From assembly GCA_002329485.1 (NCBI GenBank), contig DCTZ01000039.1:1-29934 (forward strand): a stretch of 29,934 bases of DNA, given 5' to 3'. The notes under the pieces were generated by a model. It did no database searches. It saw only the letters and a program-made list of their open reading frames with translations, and was not told the DNA's origin. The first letter of the stretch is position 1. Every line of letters begins with the position of its first letter. The stretch is from Caryophanales bacterium UBA1427. GTDB taxonomy: Bacteria; Bacillota_I; Bacilli_A; ML615J-28; CAG-313. A program made the position numbers and the translations under genes. Below are positions 1 to 7,813 of the stretch, piece by piece.

Positions 1-19
1 CAAATTTTTATTTTTATGT

Positions 20-25
20 TATAAT
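20..25 (+). promoter_or_regulatory. Candidate -10 box for the twin membrane-protein operon
   Basis: A perfect TATAAT lies about 60 bases before the ATG at 85. The matching -35 would fall at or before the first bases of the window, so it cannot be checked. The region is very AT-rich, so a chance match is possible. Confidence 0.35.
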
Positions 26-84
26 AAATTCATGAAAATGTTTTAAACTTAAAGTAAACGAAAAAATTTTTGAGGAGTGTGTCT

Positions 85-1812
85 ATGTTATTCAAATGGC
101 AGAAAATTAGGATGTATTCTATTGGACTATTATCCTTGCTACTTGCACTAGCGGTTATAGTTCCATACCGTGCATTTTGGCCAAAAGCAAATCTATTCAC
201 ATTAGAATTCATCATCAAACTTCTCATTATACCGGTAATCGTTATCTTAATTTCGATTGAACCGACAATCTTTAAGTACCGTCAGGTCGCAAGATATCGC
301 GAGCAATCGAAAATTATCAGTGTAATGAGTTATTTTCCTATTGTCTGCTATCTATTAGGCTTACTTGTTCATAGCGTTTACACGCTTATGAAAGGTGCAG
401 ATCCTTTCCTCGACCACGGTTTAGGAATGGGGGCCCACTCATTATGGTTAGTCATTATGATAGCAACAATCGTCTTTCTGCTCGTTGCTTTCCCGTTTTT
501 CCATCGTTTCGAAATGCAACTCGACACCAAAGAACATATCATTTTTGATGTTTGCTTATTCGTAATTGTGGTATTCTTCATCGTCTTATCGCATCGGATT
601 AATATAATCTATCGCGATTACTTTGCTCTTTATGTTCCGAGAACCGGAAACATGGGCGAAATCGAACTGTTCTTTATTTTCTTGCTTTATGTGTTGTTCT
701 TCGGCATTTCTTTGGCCAAAATCGGCACTTTGATTCGGGAAAATGAAGTTTTGATCAGTTTGAACCCTAAAGATTACGATGTTAACAAAGAAAGAGTCAG
801 AATGGCCGAATTCAATCGCGCTTACAACGAAATTTTGACTCGCTTTGAACAACAATTCATGAGCATCGGCGAAGAAGAAAACGCAGCCGAAGAAGAAACG
901 AAACCGGAAACCGAAAAAGCAGAAGCAGCACCGGAAGCCGAACTCAAGAAAGAAGAATGTGAAGAAGAAATTATCTTGCCAAAAGCCGAACCTGCTACCG
1001 AACCACAAGCGGTTATGCAGGAAGAGCCAAGTGCGGAAGTTGAGGTTGCAGAAGAACCTGCTGCTCCGGTTGAACCTGAACCAACGGTTACGGTTGAACC
1101 GGTACCTCAAGAAAAACCTGCCGCTCCAGCCGAACCTGTAGCGGAAGAAAAACCGACTGTGGCTCAACCGGTTATTGTGGAAGGCGAACCTGAAATTATT
1201 GAGGAAGTTGTGGAAGTGCAAGTTCCGGTCGAACCTCAGAAACAAAAAGAAGTTGAGGAAGAACGCCTCAAACTCGAACAGGCCAAAGCCTTGTTAGCCG
1301 AACAGGAAGCTCTTTTGATTGAAAAACAAAAGATGCTCGAAGAAAAGAAAAAGGAACTTCCGGTCGAAAAACCGAAACCGGAAAGACCGAAAGAACCAAA
1401 ACCACCGGTTGAAAAAGAACCGTTGAAAATTCAACCGAGTTTTAAAGTCGTAACCAATTATGCGAAGAGCATCCCGGGAATTACCGTGATCGAAAGTGAG
1501 GATAAGAAACGGATGCGGTTTATGGTAGGAAAGAAACTCTTCCTGATTGCCAACGAAACCGACGCCGATTACCGCTTTACCTTCCTTTACGATTTGGACA
1601 AAATTGTCGATTTGATGATCAAATATCCAATCGTTGTCAAAGCAAAAACTCCTAAAGGTGAAAACTGGTTTAAACTCGTAAATAAGGGGGAATTCCTAGA
1701 AGAAGACCTATATTCGATTATCGACAATGCTTATGCAACGATTCAAATCCTCGAGGACAAGAAGCGTGAAGAAAAATTAGCCTCACGTGCTCAAGCGAAA
1801 GCCAAAGAGTAA
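85..1812 (+). CDS. Six-TM membrane protein with Glu/Pro-rich linker and C-terminal YjbR-like domain
   Basis: I do not recognise a named gene. The 575-residue protein starts at the ATG at 85, which has AGGAG at 73-77; a TTG six codons upstream is less likely. About six hydrophobic segments lie near residues 8-26, 35-57, 72-96, 114-136, 148-166 and 193-213. A Glu/Pro/Ala/Val-rich linker follows from about 262 to 385, then a charged coiled-coil stretch to about 430. The last globular part, about 449-560, contains RFMVGKKLF, a Tyr/Leu-Asp segment and PKGENWFKL, and ends in a helix. That pattern resembles the MmcQ/YjbR fold (small CyaY-like DNA-binding or binding domains), an assignment I make by eye. 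The next gene is a paralogue 28 bases downstream with the same layout, so the two are probably co-transcribed. Function is unknown; a membrane scaffold presenting a cytoplasmic binding domain is inference only. Confidence 0.85.
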   Translation: MLFKWQKIRMYSIGLLSLLLALAVIVPYRAFWPKANLFTLEFIIKLLIIPVIVILISIEPTIFKYRQVARYREQSKIISVMSYFPIVCYLLGLLVHSVYTLMKGADPFLDHGLGMGAHSLWLVIMIATIVFLLVAFPFFHRFEMQLDTKEHIIFDVCLFVIVVFFIVLSHRINIIYRDYFALYVPRTGNMGEIELFFIFLLYVLFFGISLAKIGTLIRENEVLISLNPKDYDVNKERVRMAEFNRAYNEILTRFEQQFMSIGEEENAAEEETKPETEKAEAAPEAELKKEECEEEIILPKAEPATEPQAVMQEEPSAEVEVAEEPAAPVEPEPTVTVEPVPQEKPAAPAEPVAEEKPTVAQPVIVEGEPEIIEEVVEVQVPVEPQKQKEVEEERLKLEQAKALLAEQEALLIEKQKMLEEKKKELPVEKPKPERPKEPKPPVEKEPLKIQPSFKVVTNYAKSIPGITVIESEDKKRMRFMVGKKLFLIANETDADYRFTFLYDLDKIVDLMIKYPIVVKAKTPKGENWFKLVNKGEFLEEDLYSIIDNAYATIQILEDKKREEKLASRAQAKAKE

Positions 1813-1840
1813 TCACACGAGATAAGGAGGAGAATTAATT

Positions 1841-3922
1841 ATGTTGAGTAATAAAGAAAAAAATACATTGTTAATAAGTAATATTATTGCCATTGTGATT
1901 AGCCTTATCGTGTGTGTTCCTTTCGGTAAAACGAGTGTGACCTCATTTGAATTGATTGCAAAATTTATCGTTGCCCCTATTCTAATCGCAGTTTTGGTCG
2001 GTATTACTACTTACACAAAATATAATAATTTTCAACCTGCCAATAAGTTCATCTTTGTTTCGGCTTACACCCCGTTTTTCTCATATGTTGGGGCAAGCCT
2101 CTTCAGTACTTTATTGGCCCTCATCCGTACCACCAACGGTTATAGCCATTATTATCAATGGCTCCTGACCTTGATTGTGCTAGTTACCGCTTTCGTGTTG
2201 GTTGCCATCGTCAACCATATGATTCATCGGTGGATTTTGGTTTTCACCAAAAACGAATTGATGATTGTGGACACGGTATTGCTCATTTTGGCAATTTTCC
2301 TGACATTCGTTTTGCACAACACGGTTTCCAACCATGTCGGTGCGGTACTCCAAGCCGAATCGATTCTTTACATTATCGTACCGCTTGTATTCGGGTTATT
2401 GTTTGCGGCTTTCCATGTTTTGCGAATCATGTATTTGCATTCTTCCAAGGAAAGTTTCAAAATGGTATCCCACAAAGAATTGGTGGCTAATTGGAAAGCC
2501 GAAAGGGAAAAAATATATTCCGAAGCCGAAGTCGACATTCTTTACGGTTTGTATTCTTTTTCCAAAAACGAGTTGGGCTTATCCGATGAACTCGATGATT
2601 TGTATGAGGAAATCATCGAAGAATTAGAATCCCAAGACGAAGAACCCGCTGCCGAAGAAGAAAAACCGGAAGAACCGGTCAAAGAAGAAGCAGCTCCGGA
2701 AGAAGTAGTTGAAGAAAAACCGGTCGAAGAACCTGTCAAGGTAGAACCGGTTCCTGAAGAAGTTGTCGAAGAAAAACCGGCGACCGAACAGCCAATAGTT
2801 GAAGAACCGGTACCGTTGGTTGTCAAACCAGAACCGGTTGTTGTCAAACGGGTTGTGGAAGTAATCAATGAAGTCGAATTGGAGCTTATCCAAAAAGAAC
2901 AAAAAGCATTGCAAGAAGAACGTCAAGAACTCGAAGAAATGCAAAAAGCCAAACTCGAACAATTGATGGAAGTCGAAAAGGAATTGGCACAAGTGGAAGA
3001 AAAATTAGCCGCTGCAGCTGCCAAAGAACGCAAACCTAAGACCCCACCGGTTGTCAAAGATATTAAGCCTTCCTTCGAAGAAGTTTTGAATTACGTTCGG
3101 GCTATTCCGGACATTACCGAAAAAGCCAATGCCACGCAAACTTCCTATCGGTTTATGATTGGCAATAAACCGTTCCTTATGATGCAAAATTCGCCGAAAG
3201 ATTACAAGATTACTTTCTTGTACGAACTCGATGAAATCGTTGATTTAATCGTCAATACGCCAAACGTTGTAAAAGCCAAATCCCCAAAAGGCGACAATTG
3301 GTTTAAACTTACCAACAAAGGCGATTACACAGAAGACCAAATCTTTGATGTTGTCGACAAATCGCATCGGATGTTGGAAATCCTTGAAGAACGGAAATTG
3401 CAAGCCAAAGAACAGGCTCGTTTGGCCAAATTAGAAGCCAAGATTCGCGAACGTGAAGCTATCCGTTTGGAAAAGGAAAAAGCCAGAGAAGCCGAACGGA
3501 TGCGTAAACAAAAAGAAAGAGAAGCCGAAAAGCTCAGAATCCAACGGGAAAAGGAAAAAGAACGTCAAAAAATCCTCGCCCAGAAGGAAAAAGAAAAGGC
3601 AAGATTAAAAGCCCAACGGGAAAAGGAAAAAGAACGTCAAAAAATCCTCGCCCAGAAGGAAAAAGAAAAGGCAAGATTAAAAGCCCAACGGGAAAAAGAA
3701 CGGGAAAAAGCTCGTCTTAAAGCCCAAAAAGAGCGGGAAGCGGCTAAATTGAAAGCGCAAAAGGAAAAGGAAAGAGAAGCCGAACGTTTGCGCAAACAAA
3801 AAGAAAAAGAAGAAGCCAAATTAAAAGCTCAGGCTGAAAAAGCCGAAAAGAAAGCTCAGGAAGACGCAGCCAAAAAAGCTGCCCAAGAACCTGGAAGTTC
3901 AACACCTAAAGAAGCTGCATAA
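1841..3922 (+). CDS. Paralogous six-TM protein with YjbR-like domain and long ER/K helix
   Basis: This 693-residue paralogue of the preceding gene has a strong AAGGAGG site 11 bases before its ATG. Six hydrophobic segments fill residues 1-205. The acidic Glu/Pro linker again starts near residue 262 and runs to about 345, followed by a coiled coil to about 395. The YjbR-like domain (about 407-520) shares RFMIGNKPF and PKGDNWFKL with its neighbour. Unlike the neighbour, it continues for about 170 residues of Glu, Lys, Arg, Ala and Gln in the regular pattern of ER/K single alpha helices, including a 24-residue unit repeated exactly. The tail ends in a short Gly/Ser/Pro segment. The role is unknown. 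A long rigid helix on a membrane-anchored domain suggests a spacer or scaffold. The only clear neighbour downstream is the alaS T-box, and no terminator other than the T-box one is obvious between them. Confidence 0.85.
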   Translation: MLSNKEKNTLLISNIIAIVISLIVCVPFGKTSVTSFELIAKFIVAPILIAVLVGITTYTKYNNFQPANKFIFVSAYTPFFSYVGASLFSTLLALIRTTNGYSHYYQWLLTLIVLVTAFVLVAIVNHMIHRWILVFTKNELMIVDTVLLILAIFLTFVLHNTVSNHVGAVLQAESILYIIVPLVFGLLFAAFHVLRIMYLHSSKESFKMVSHKELVANWKAEREKIYSEAEVDILYGLYSFSKNELGLSDELDDLYEEIIEELESQDEEPAAEEEKPEEPVKEEAAPEEVVEEKPVEEPVKVEPVPEEVVEEKPATEQPIVEEPVPLVVKPEPVVVKRVVEVINEVELELIQKEQKALQEERQELEEMQKAKLEQLMEVEKELAQVEEKLAAAAAKERKPKTPPVVKDIKPSFEEVLNYVRAIPDITEKANATQTSYRFMIGNKPFLMMQNSPKDYKITFLYELDEIVDLIVNTPNVVKAKSPKGDNWFKLTNKGDYTEDQIFDVVDKSHRMLEILEERKLQAKEQARLAKLEAKIREREAIRLEKEKAREAERMRKQKEREAEKLRIQREKEKERQKILAQKEKEKARLKAQREKEKERQKILAQKEKEKARLKAQREKEREKARLKAQKEREAAKLKAQKEKEREAERLRKQKEKEEAKLKAQAEKAEKKAQEDAAKKAAQEPGSSTPKEAA
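3541..3684 (+). repeat. Perfect 72-bp tandem duplication, two copies
   Basis: Bases 3541-3612 and 3613-3684 are identical, and the match carries on for 12 more bases into a diverged third unit. The period is 24 codons, so the reading frame is kept and the ER/K helix is lengthened by an exact unit. Identity at synonymous positions means the duplication is recent or kept uniform by recombination. Confidence 0.95.
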
Positions 3923-3929
3923 TCAAAAC

Positions 3930-4140
3930 GTTGATGAAGATAAGTAGAATAAAGAAGCGGATTCCAGAAAGCGGTTGGCTGATGCGAAACCGTATCCGTC
4001 TTTATTTGAAGCTCCTTCGGAGTGGAACTAATCCTTCCCGCTGGTTAGCGTTAAAACCGTAAAAGGTGTACAAATTTATTTTGTAAATTAGGATGGTACC
4101 GCGAAAAACTCGTTCCTAGCTTAGGGACGATTTTTTTGTG
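3930..4140 (+). promoter_or_regulatory. T-box riboswitch leader of alaS (tRNA-Ala sensing)
   Basis: The leader carries the T-box core TAGGATGGTACCGCG at 4089-4103. The TGGT bulge would pair with an ACCA tRNA end, which fits the A discriminator of tRNA-Ala. Upstream is a Stem I-like region with AAGTAGAA and GGCTGATGCGAAACC, and a GCT triplet at 4011-4013 placed as an alanine specifier just before CCTTCGGAGTGG. The 5' part TAGGA can pair with TCCTA at 4114-4118 to form the antiterminator, competing with the terminator at 4110-4137. Uncharged tRNA-Ala should therefore let transcription read into alaS. The 5' limit of the leader is approximate. Confidence 0.95.
4110..4137 (+). terminator. T-box intrinsic terminator before alaS
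   Basis: TCGTTCCTA and TAGGGACGA (one G-T pair) form a stem around a three-base loop, followed by seven T at 4131-4137. The left arm is shared with the antiterminator, as expected of a T-box switch. It may also end transcripts of the upstream membrane-protein pair. Confidence 0.9.
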
Positions 4141-4161
4141 CAATAAAGGAGAGAGAAAAGA

Positions 4162-6855
4162 ATGAAAAAATTAACAGGAAATGAAATCCGGAAAATGTGG
4201 CTCACATTTTTTCAGACTAAAAATCATGCGATCATACCGAGTGCCCCTCTTGTACCATATGAGGACCCGACGTTATTATGGATAAATGCGGGGATTGCGC
4301 CTTTAAAGAAATACTTTGACGGACGCGAAAAACCGACTAACCCGCGCATGACCAATGTTCAAAAGTCCATTCGGACCAACGATATCGACAATGTCGGACG
4401 GACAGCCCGGCACCATACGTTTTTCGAAATGTTGGGAAATTTCTCCATTGGGGATTATTTCCGGCAGGAAGCTCTTACCTGGGCCTGCGAAATCCTGTTT
4501 TCCGACGAGTGGTTCGGTTTTGAAAAAGACAAACTTTACATGACCTATTATCCGACCGATTATGAGACAAGAGATTTGTGGATCAAATTGGGAGTAAGAC
4601 CCGACCACCTGATTCCGCTCGAAGGCAATTTCTGGGAAATCGGGGAAGGGCCTTGCGGACCGTGTACGGAAATATTCTACGATCGGGGAACGCGTTTTGA
4701 CCCCGAAAATCTCGGCGTTCGCATGTTGACCGACGATATCGACAACGATCGTTACATCGAAATCTGGAATATTGTTTTCAGCCAATACAATGCAAAACCG
4801 GGACTTCAAAGAAGCGAATATCCCGAACTCCCGAGCAAAAATATCGATACCGGTATGGGTTTGGAACGGATGGCCTGCATTATGCAAGGTGTCGATACCA
4901 ACTATGAAACGGACCTTTTCTTTCCGCTCATTCAATGGTTGGAACAAAAAACCAAAGTTCCTTATACGGGTCAAATGTCTTTTCGGGTGATTGCGGACCA
5001 CATCAGGAGCGTAACTTTTGCTTTGACGGACGGCGCTACTTTCTCAAACGAAAGCAGAGGGTATGTTCTGCGGCGGATTTTGCGGCGGGCCATGCGTTTC
5101 GGCAAGCAACTCGGTTTGACAGAACCGTTCTTGCATGAGATGGTTCCGGTTGTAATCGCCATGATGAAAGATTTTTATCCGAATTTGGCCGAAAAACAAT
5201 CCATTGTGCAAAAAATGATTCTCAACGAAGAAGAAAACTTCCTAAAAACCCTCGAAAACGGCGAACGGAAACTTTACGAACTGCTCGAAAAAAGCCCGAC
5301 CAAAAAATTGTCGGGCTCCGACGCCTTCCTGCTTTATGATACCTTTGGTTTTCCGCTCGAATTAACGATGGAAATAGCCCAAGAACGTTCCTATACGGTT
5401 GATACCGAAGGTTTCGAACAAGCCCTCCAGGAACAAAAACTGCGGGCACGGGCCAGCCGGCAACAGGAACAGTCGATGAACATCCAAAACGAAGCTTATT
5501 TGAAATTTGCTTCTTTTTGCCGCTTTGTTGGTTACGAGCAATTAAGCGCGCAAGGTTTGGTCACCGGGGTTTTTGTTAACGGGGAAAGAGTCAAAACCGG
5601 CAGCGGCGAAGTCGTCATTACGACCGATGTTACGCCGTTTTATGCGGAAAGCGGGGGACAAATCGGCGATACCGGAATCGTTTCCGTTGACGGACGCGAA
5701 CATCAGGTACTCGATACTTTCAAACTTCCCCAAGGACAACATGCCCATGTTGTGGATATGGGTATCGATCAGGTTTCGGAAGGCATGAGCGTTCAGTTGA
5801 CCGTAGACCGAGACCGGAGGATGGCCATCATGCGCAACCATACGGCTACCCACCTTTTGAACCAATCGCTTCGAAACCATTTGGGCAGCCATGTTGTTCA
5901 ACAAGGTTCGCAGGTCAGCGATAAAACGCTTCGTTTCGATTTCAACCATTATCAAAACGTTACCGTAGAAGAAATATTATCGATCGAAAAAGAAGTCAAT
6001 CAAGTCATCCAAAAAGCTCTTCCGGTTCAAATCAAAGAAATGCCGATGGCCGAAGCTTTGAAACTCGGCGCCCAAGCCTTGTTCGGCGAAAAATACGGCG
6101 AAGTCGTGCGGGTGGTCGACAATCAGTTCAGCATCGAATTGTGTGGCGGAACCCATGTGGAAAATACGCGCGATTTGAAACAGTTTGCCATTCTCGGTTT
6201 GGAATCCAAGGGTTCAGGGGTCTTTAGAATCGAAGCAGCAACCTATCCGGCCCTCAAGGAACAAATTGCCCGGGTTACCAAGGCTACCGCGGAAAATATC
6301 GCCTATTTGGAAATCAAATTGGATCGTATCATCAAAGAAGCAGAAGCCGAAGGCATCGAAATCAAAAAAGAACCGTTCCCGGAATTCCCGCTTTTACTCA
6401 GCTATCAGGATATCATCAATACCCAAATCAAATACCAGGAAGCGAGTCGCATCGTCAAAGAAGCCGAAAAGCAATTCGATCGCCTGTACCGGCAAGCCAA
6501 AACTTCCAATTACCAACAATTTTTGCAAAATGCAACATATAAAAATGATAAGATGGTTATAATACAAAAGGTAGAAGGCTGGGACACGAACGTGGTAAAA
6601 GACATCGTCGATAAATTGGCCGAAAAGGCCGCTCGGGCTTTGGTGTTTTTTGCGAATGTCGTGGAATCCGGAAAAATCGTCTTTATCTGCAAAGCCAAAA
6701 ATGTGGAAGAACATGCTGGAAACTTGGTGAAACTTGCAGCGGTTCATACGCAAGGTAACGGCGGCGGCCGTAGCGACTTTGCCCAAGCGGGCGGTAAAGA
6801 CGAAACCCGTCTCGATGAGGCTTTAAATTTGGTTAAGAAGGAGATTGGCCTTTAA
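4162..6855 (+). CDS. alaS: Alanyl-tRNA synthetase
   Basis: AlaRS charges tRNA-Ala with alanine and edits Ser/Gly-tRNA-Ala in the cytoplasm. At 897 residues it is close to the usual bacterial length (about 875). The N-terminal class II catalytic core is visible (TNPRMTNVQKSIRTNDIDNV, MLGNFSIGDYF, GTGLERMA-like DTGMGLERMA). The editing domain carries the zinc site HTATH (His560, His564) and CGGTH (Cys661, His665). The C-Ala domain ends with the glycine-rich GNGGGR motif. The ATG at 4162 follows AAAGGAGAG at about 4146-4154. The T-box directly upstream supports both identity and regulation. The stop codon overlaps the start of ruvX by one base (TAATG). Nothing is missing or broken. Confidence 0.99.
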   Translation: MKKLTGNEIRKMWLTFFQTKNHAIIPSAPLVPYEDPTLLWINAGIAPLKKYFDGREKPTNPRMTNVQKSIRTNDIDNVGRTARHHTFFEMLGNFSIGDYFRQEALTWACEILFSDEWFGFEKDKLYMTYYPTDYETRDLWIKLGVRPDHLIPLEGNFWEIGEGPCGPCTEIFYDRGTRFDPENLGVRMLTDDIDNDRYIEIWNIVFSQYNAKPGLQRSEYPELPSKNIDTGMGLERMACIMQGVDTNYETDLFFPLIQWLEQKTKVPYTGQMSFRVIADHIRSVTFALTDGATFSNESRGYVLRRILRRAMRFGKQLGLTEPFLHEMVPVVIAMMKDFYPNLAEKQSIVQKMILNEEENFLKTLENGERKLYELLEKSPTKKLSGSDAFLLYDTFGFPLELTMEIAQERSYTVDTEGFEQALQEQKLRARASRQQEQSMNIQNEAYLKFASFCRFVGYEQLSAQGLVTGVFVNGERVKTGSGEVVITTDVTPFYAESGGQIGDTGIVSVDGREHQVLDTFKLPQGQHAHVVDMGIDQVSEGMSVQLTVDRDRRMAIMRNHTATHLLNQSLRNHLGSHVVQQGSQVSDKTLRFDFNHYQNVTVEEILSIEKEVNQVIQKALPVQIKEMPMAEALKLGAQALFGEKYGEVVRVVDNQFSIELCGGTHVENTRDLKQFAILGLESKGSGVFRIEAATYPALKEQIARVTKATAENIAYLEIKLDRIIKEAEAEGIEIKKEPFPEFPLLLSYQDIINTQIKYQEASRIVKEAEKQFDRLYRQAKTSNYQQFLQNATYKNDKMVIIQKVEGWDTNVVKDIVDKLAEKAARALVFFANVVESGKIVFICKAKNVEEHAGNLVKLAAVHTQGNGGGRSDFAQAGGKDETRLDEALNLVKKEIGL

Positions 6856-7274
6856 TGCGTTGCTTGGGTCTTGACTTGGGAACGCGAACCCTCGGTATTG
6901 CCATCAGCGATGACCAGGGAAAAATAGCTTTTGGATTGGAAACTTATCATTTTAGAGAGAATGATTTGCCAAAAGCGGTAGATTATGTTAAAATATTATG
7001 CGCGACCAAACAGATTGATAAAATAATCTTGGGTCTTCCGAAAAACATGGACGGTTCGGTCGGTTTTCAGGGCGAATATGTCCTAAAATTCAAAGCGATG
7101 TTGGAACAGGTTGTGGAATGCGAAATCATTTTAGAAGATGAACGTTTGACCACTTCGCAAGCCAATAAAGTCATGTTGGAAGCCGATATCAGTCGCAGGA
7201 AGCGCAAACAAGCTATCGATAAGTTAGCAGCAACCCTCATCTTGCAAAGCTATCTTGATCGAAAGCGACCATAA
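6855..7274 (+). CDS. ruvX: YqgF/RuvX-family Holliday junction resolvase-like protein
   Basis: This RNase H-fold nuclease is linked in the family to 16S rRNA 5'-end processing and to Holliday junction cleavage. The 139-residue length is typical. Visible motifs are LGLDLGTRTLGIAISD near the N-terminus, ILGLPKNMDGSVG in the middle, the acidic LEDERLTTSQA motif, and DKLAATLILQSYLD at the end. The start overlaps the alaS stop, and AAGGAG inside the alaS 3' end supplies the ribosome site, so translation is probably coupled. The order alaS-ruvX-DUF1292 is the usual Firmicutes order. Confidence 0.96.
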   Translation: MRCLGLDLGTRTLGIAISDDQGKIAFGLETYHFRENDLPKAVDYVKILCATKQIDKIILGLPKNMDGSVGFQGEYVLKFKAMLEQVVECEIILEDERLTTSQANKVMLEADISRRKRKQAIDKLAATLILQSYLDRKRP

Positions 7275-7306
7275 AAATATAGCGATAAGCTAGAAAGAGG
7301 AAAACA

Positions 7307-7726
7307 ATGAAAAATTTACGTAACCCAAATCAACAATTGACCATTATCGATGAGCAAGGCAATGAGACTTTATGTCAAATCCTATTCACTTTCGAGTCTG
7401 AGGAATTCAACAAAAAATATGTTTTGTTTTTTCCAATTGAATCCGATGGAGACGACGAAGAGAATATTGCGGTGATGGCTGCGAGCTACACAGAAGACGG
7501 CGATGGCATCGGTCAACTTTTCGAAATCGAAGACGAAGCCGAATGGCGTTATCTCGAACAGGTATTGGCCGATTTCGAGGATTCCGTTTTAGCGGAAGAA
7601 GATGAAGAAGAACATCATCACCATCATCATCACGATCATGAACATGATTGCTGCGAAGATTGCGAAGACGACGAAGATTGCTGCGGCGAATGTGACGATG
7701 ACGACAATTGCGAAGATTGCAAATAA
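7307..7726 (+). CDS. DUF1292 (YrzB-like) protein with His/Asp/Cys-rich tail
   Basis: Residues 1-100 match the DUF1292 family, of unknown function, that follows ruvX in many Firmicutes: an N-terminal ITIxDEQGNE-like strand, then FTFES, KKYVLFFP and a DEAEWRYLEQVL helix. Bacillus YrzB is about 90 residues, whereas this protein has 139. The extra 40 residues are a run of seven His, further Asp/His, and eight Cys in CC and CxxC spacings among Asp/Glu. This looks like a soft-metal (Zn, Ni or Cu) binding tail, which is inference. The ATG follows AAAGAGG. It sits 32 bases after ruvX and ends just before a strong terminator, so it closes the alaS operon. Confidence 0.9.
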   Translation: MKNLRNPNQQLTIIDEQGNETLCQILFTFESEEFNKKYVLFFPIESDGDDEENIAVMAASYTEDGDGIGQLFEIEDEAEWRYLEQVLADFEDSVLAEEDEEEHHHHHHHDHEHDCCEDCEDDEDCCGECDDDDNCEDCK

Positions 7727-7732
7727 TTAATG

Positions 7733-7774
7733 AAAAAGGGGCTTAATGCAAAAGCATTACCCCTTTTTATTTTA
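7733..7774. terminator. Bidirectional terminator between DUF1292 gene and mrp
   Basis: AAAAAGGGG-CT-TAATGC pairs with GCATTA-CCCCTTTTT around an AAAA loop, with a two-base bulge. T-rich DNA follows on the plus strand (to 7773), and the A-run gives a U tract for minus-strand transcripts leaving mrp. It lies 7 bases after the DUF1292 stop codon. Confidence 0.88.
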
Positions 7775-7785
7775 CGTTAAGCGTA

Positions 7786-7813
7786 ATTCGCTTAGTGTTA
7801 TTCACTTAGTGTT
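7786..7813. repeat. 14-bp imperfect tandem repeat across the mrp stop codon
   Basis: ATTCGCTTAGTGTT (7786-7799) is followed by ATTCACTTAGTGTT (7800-7813), one mismatch. The second copy holds the last codons of mrp. An adjacent short inverted repeat (TAAGCG/CGCTTA, 7778-7794) overlaps the first copy. Confidence 0.7.

Noticed and set aside
70..84. TTG start six codons before the ATG at 85
   Set aside because: The TTG overlaps the ribosome site AGGAG that fits the ATG at 85.
586..1245. Long minus-strand open frame (219 codons) opposite the Glu/Pro linker
   Set aside because: It is rich in Phe, Arg and Asn, which is just the reverse reading of repeated GAA/CCG codons, and it has no ribosome site or family likeness.
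3541..3684. Direct repeats considered as a CRISPR array
   Set aside because: The two units abut without spacers, keep the codon frame and lie inside a coding sequence.
4303..5001. Minus-strand open frame of 232 codons inside alaS
   Set aside because: It lies fully opposite a certain gene, has no ribosome site and resembles nothing; GC-biased codons keep the reverse frame open.
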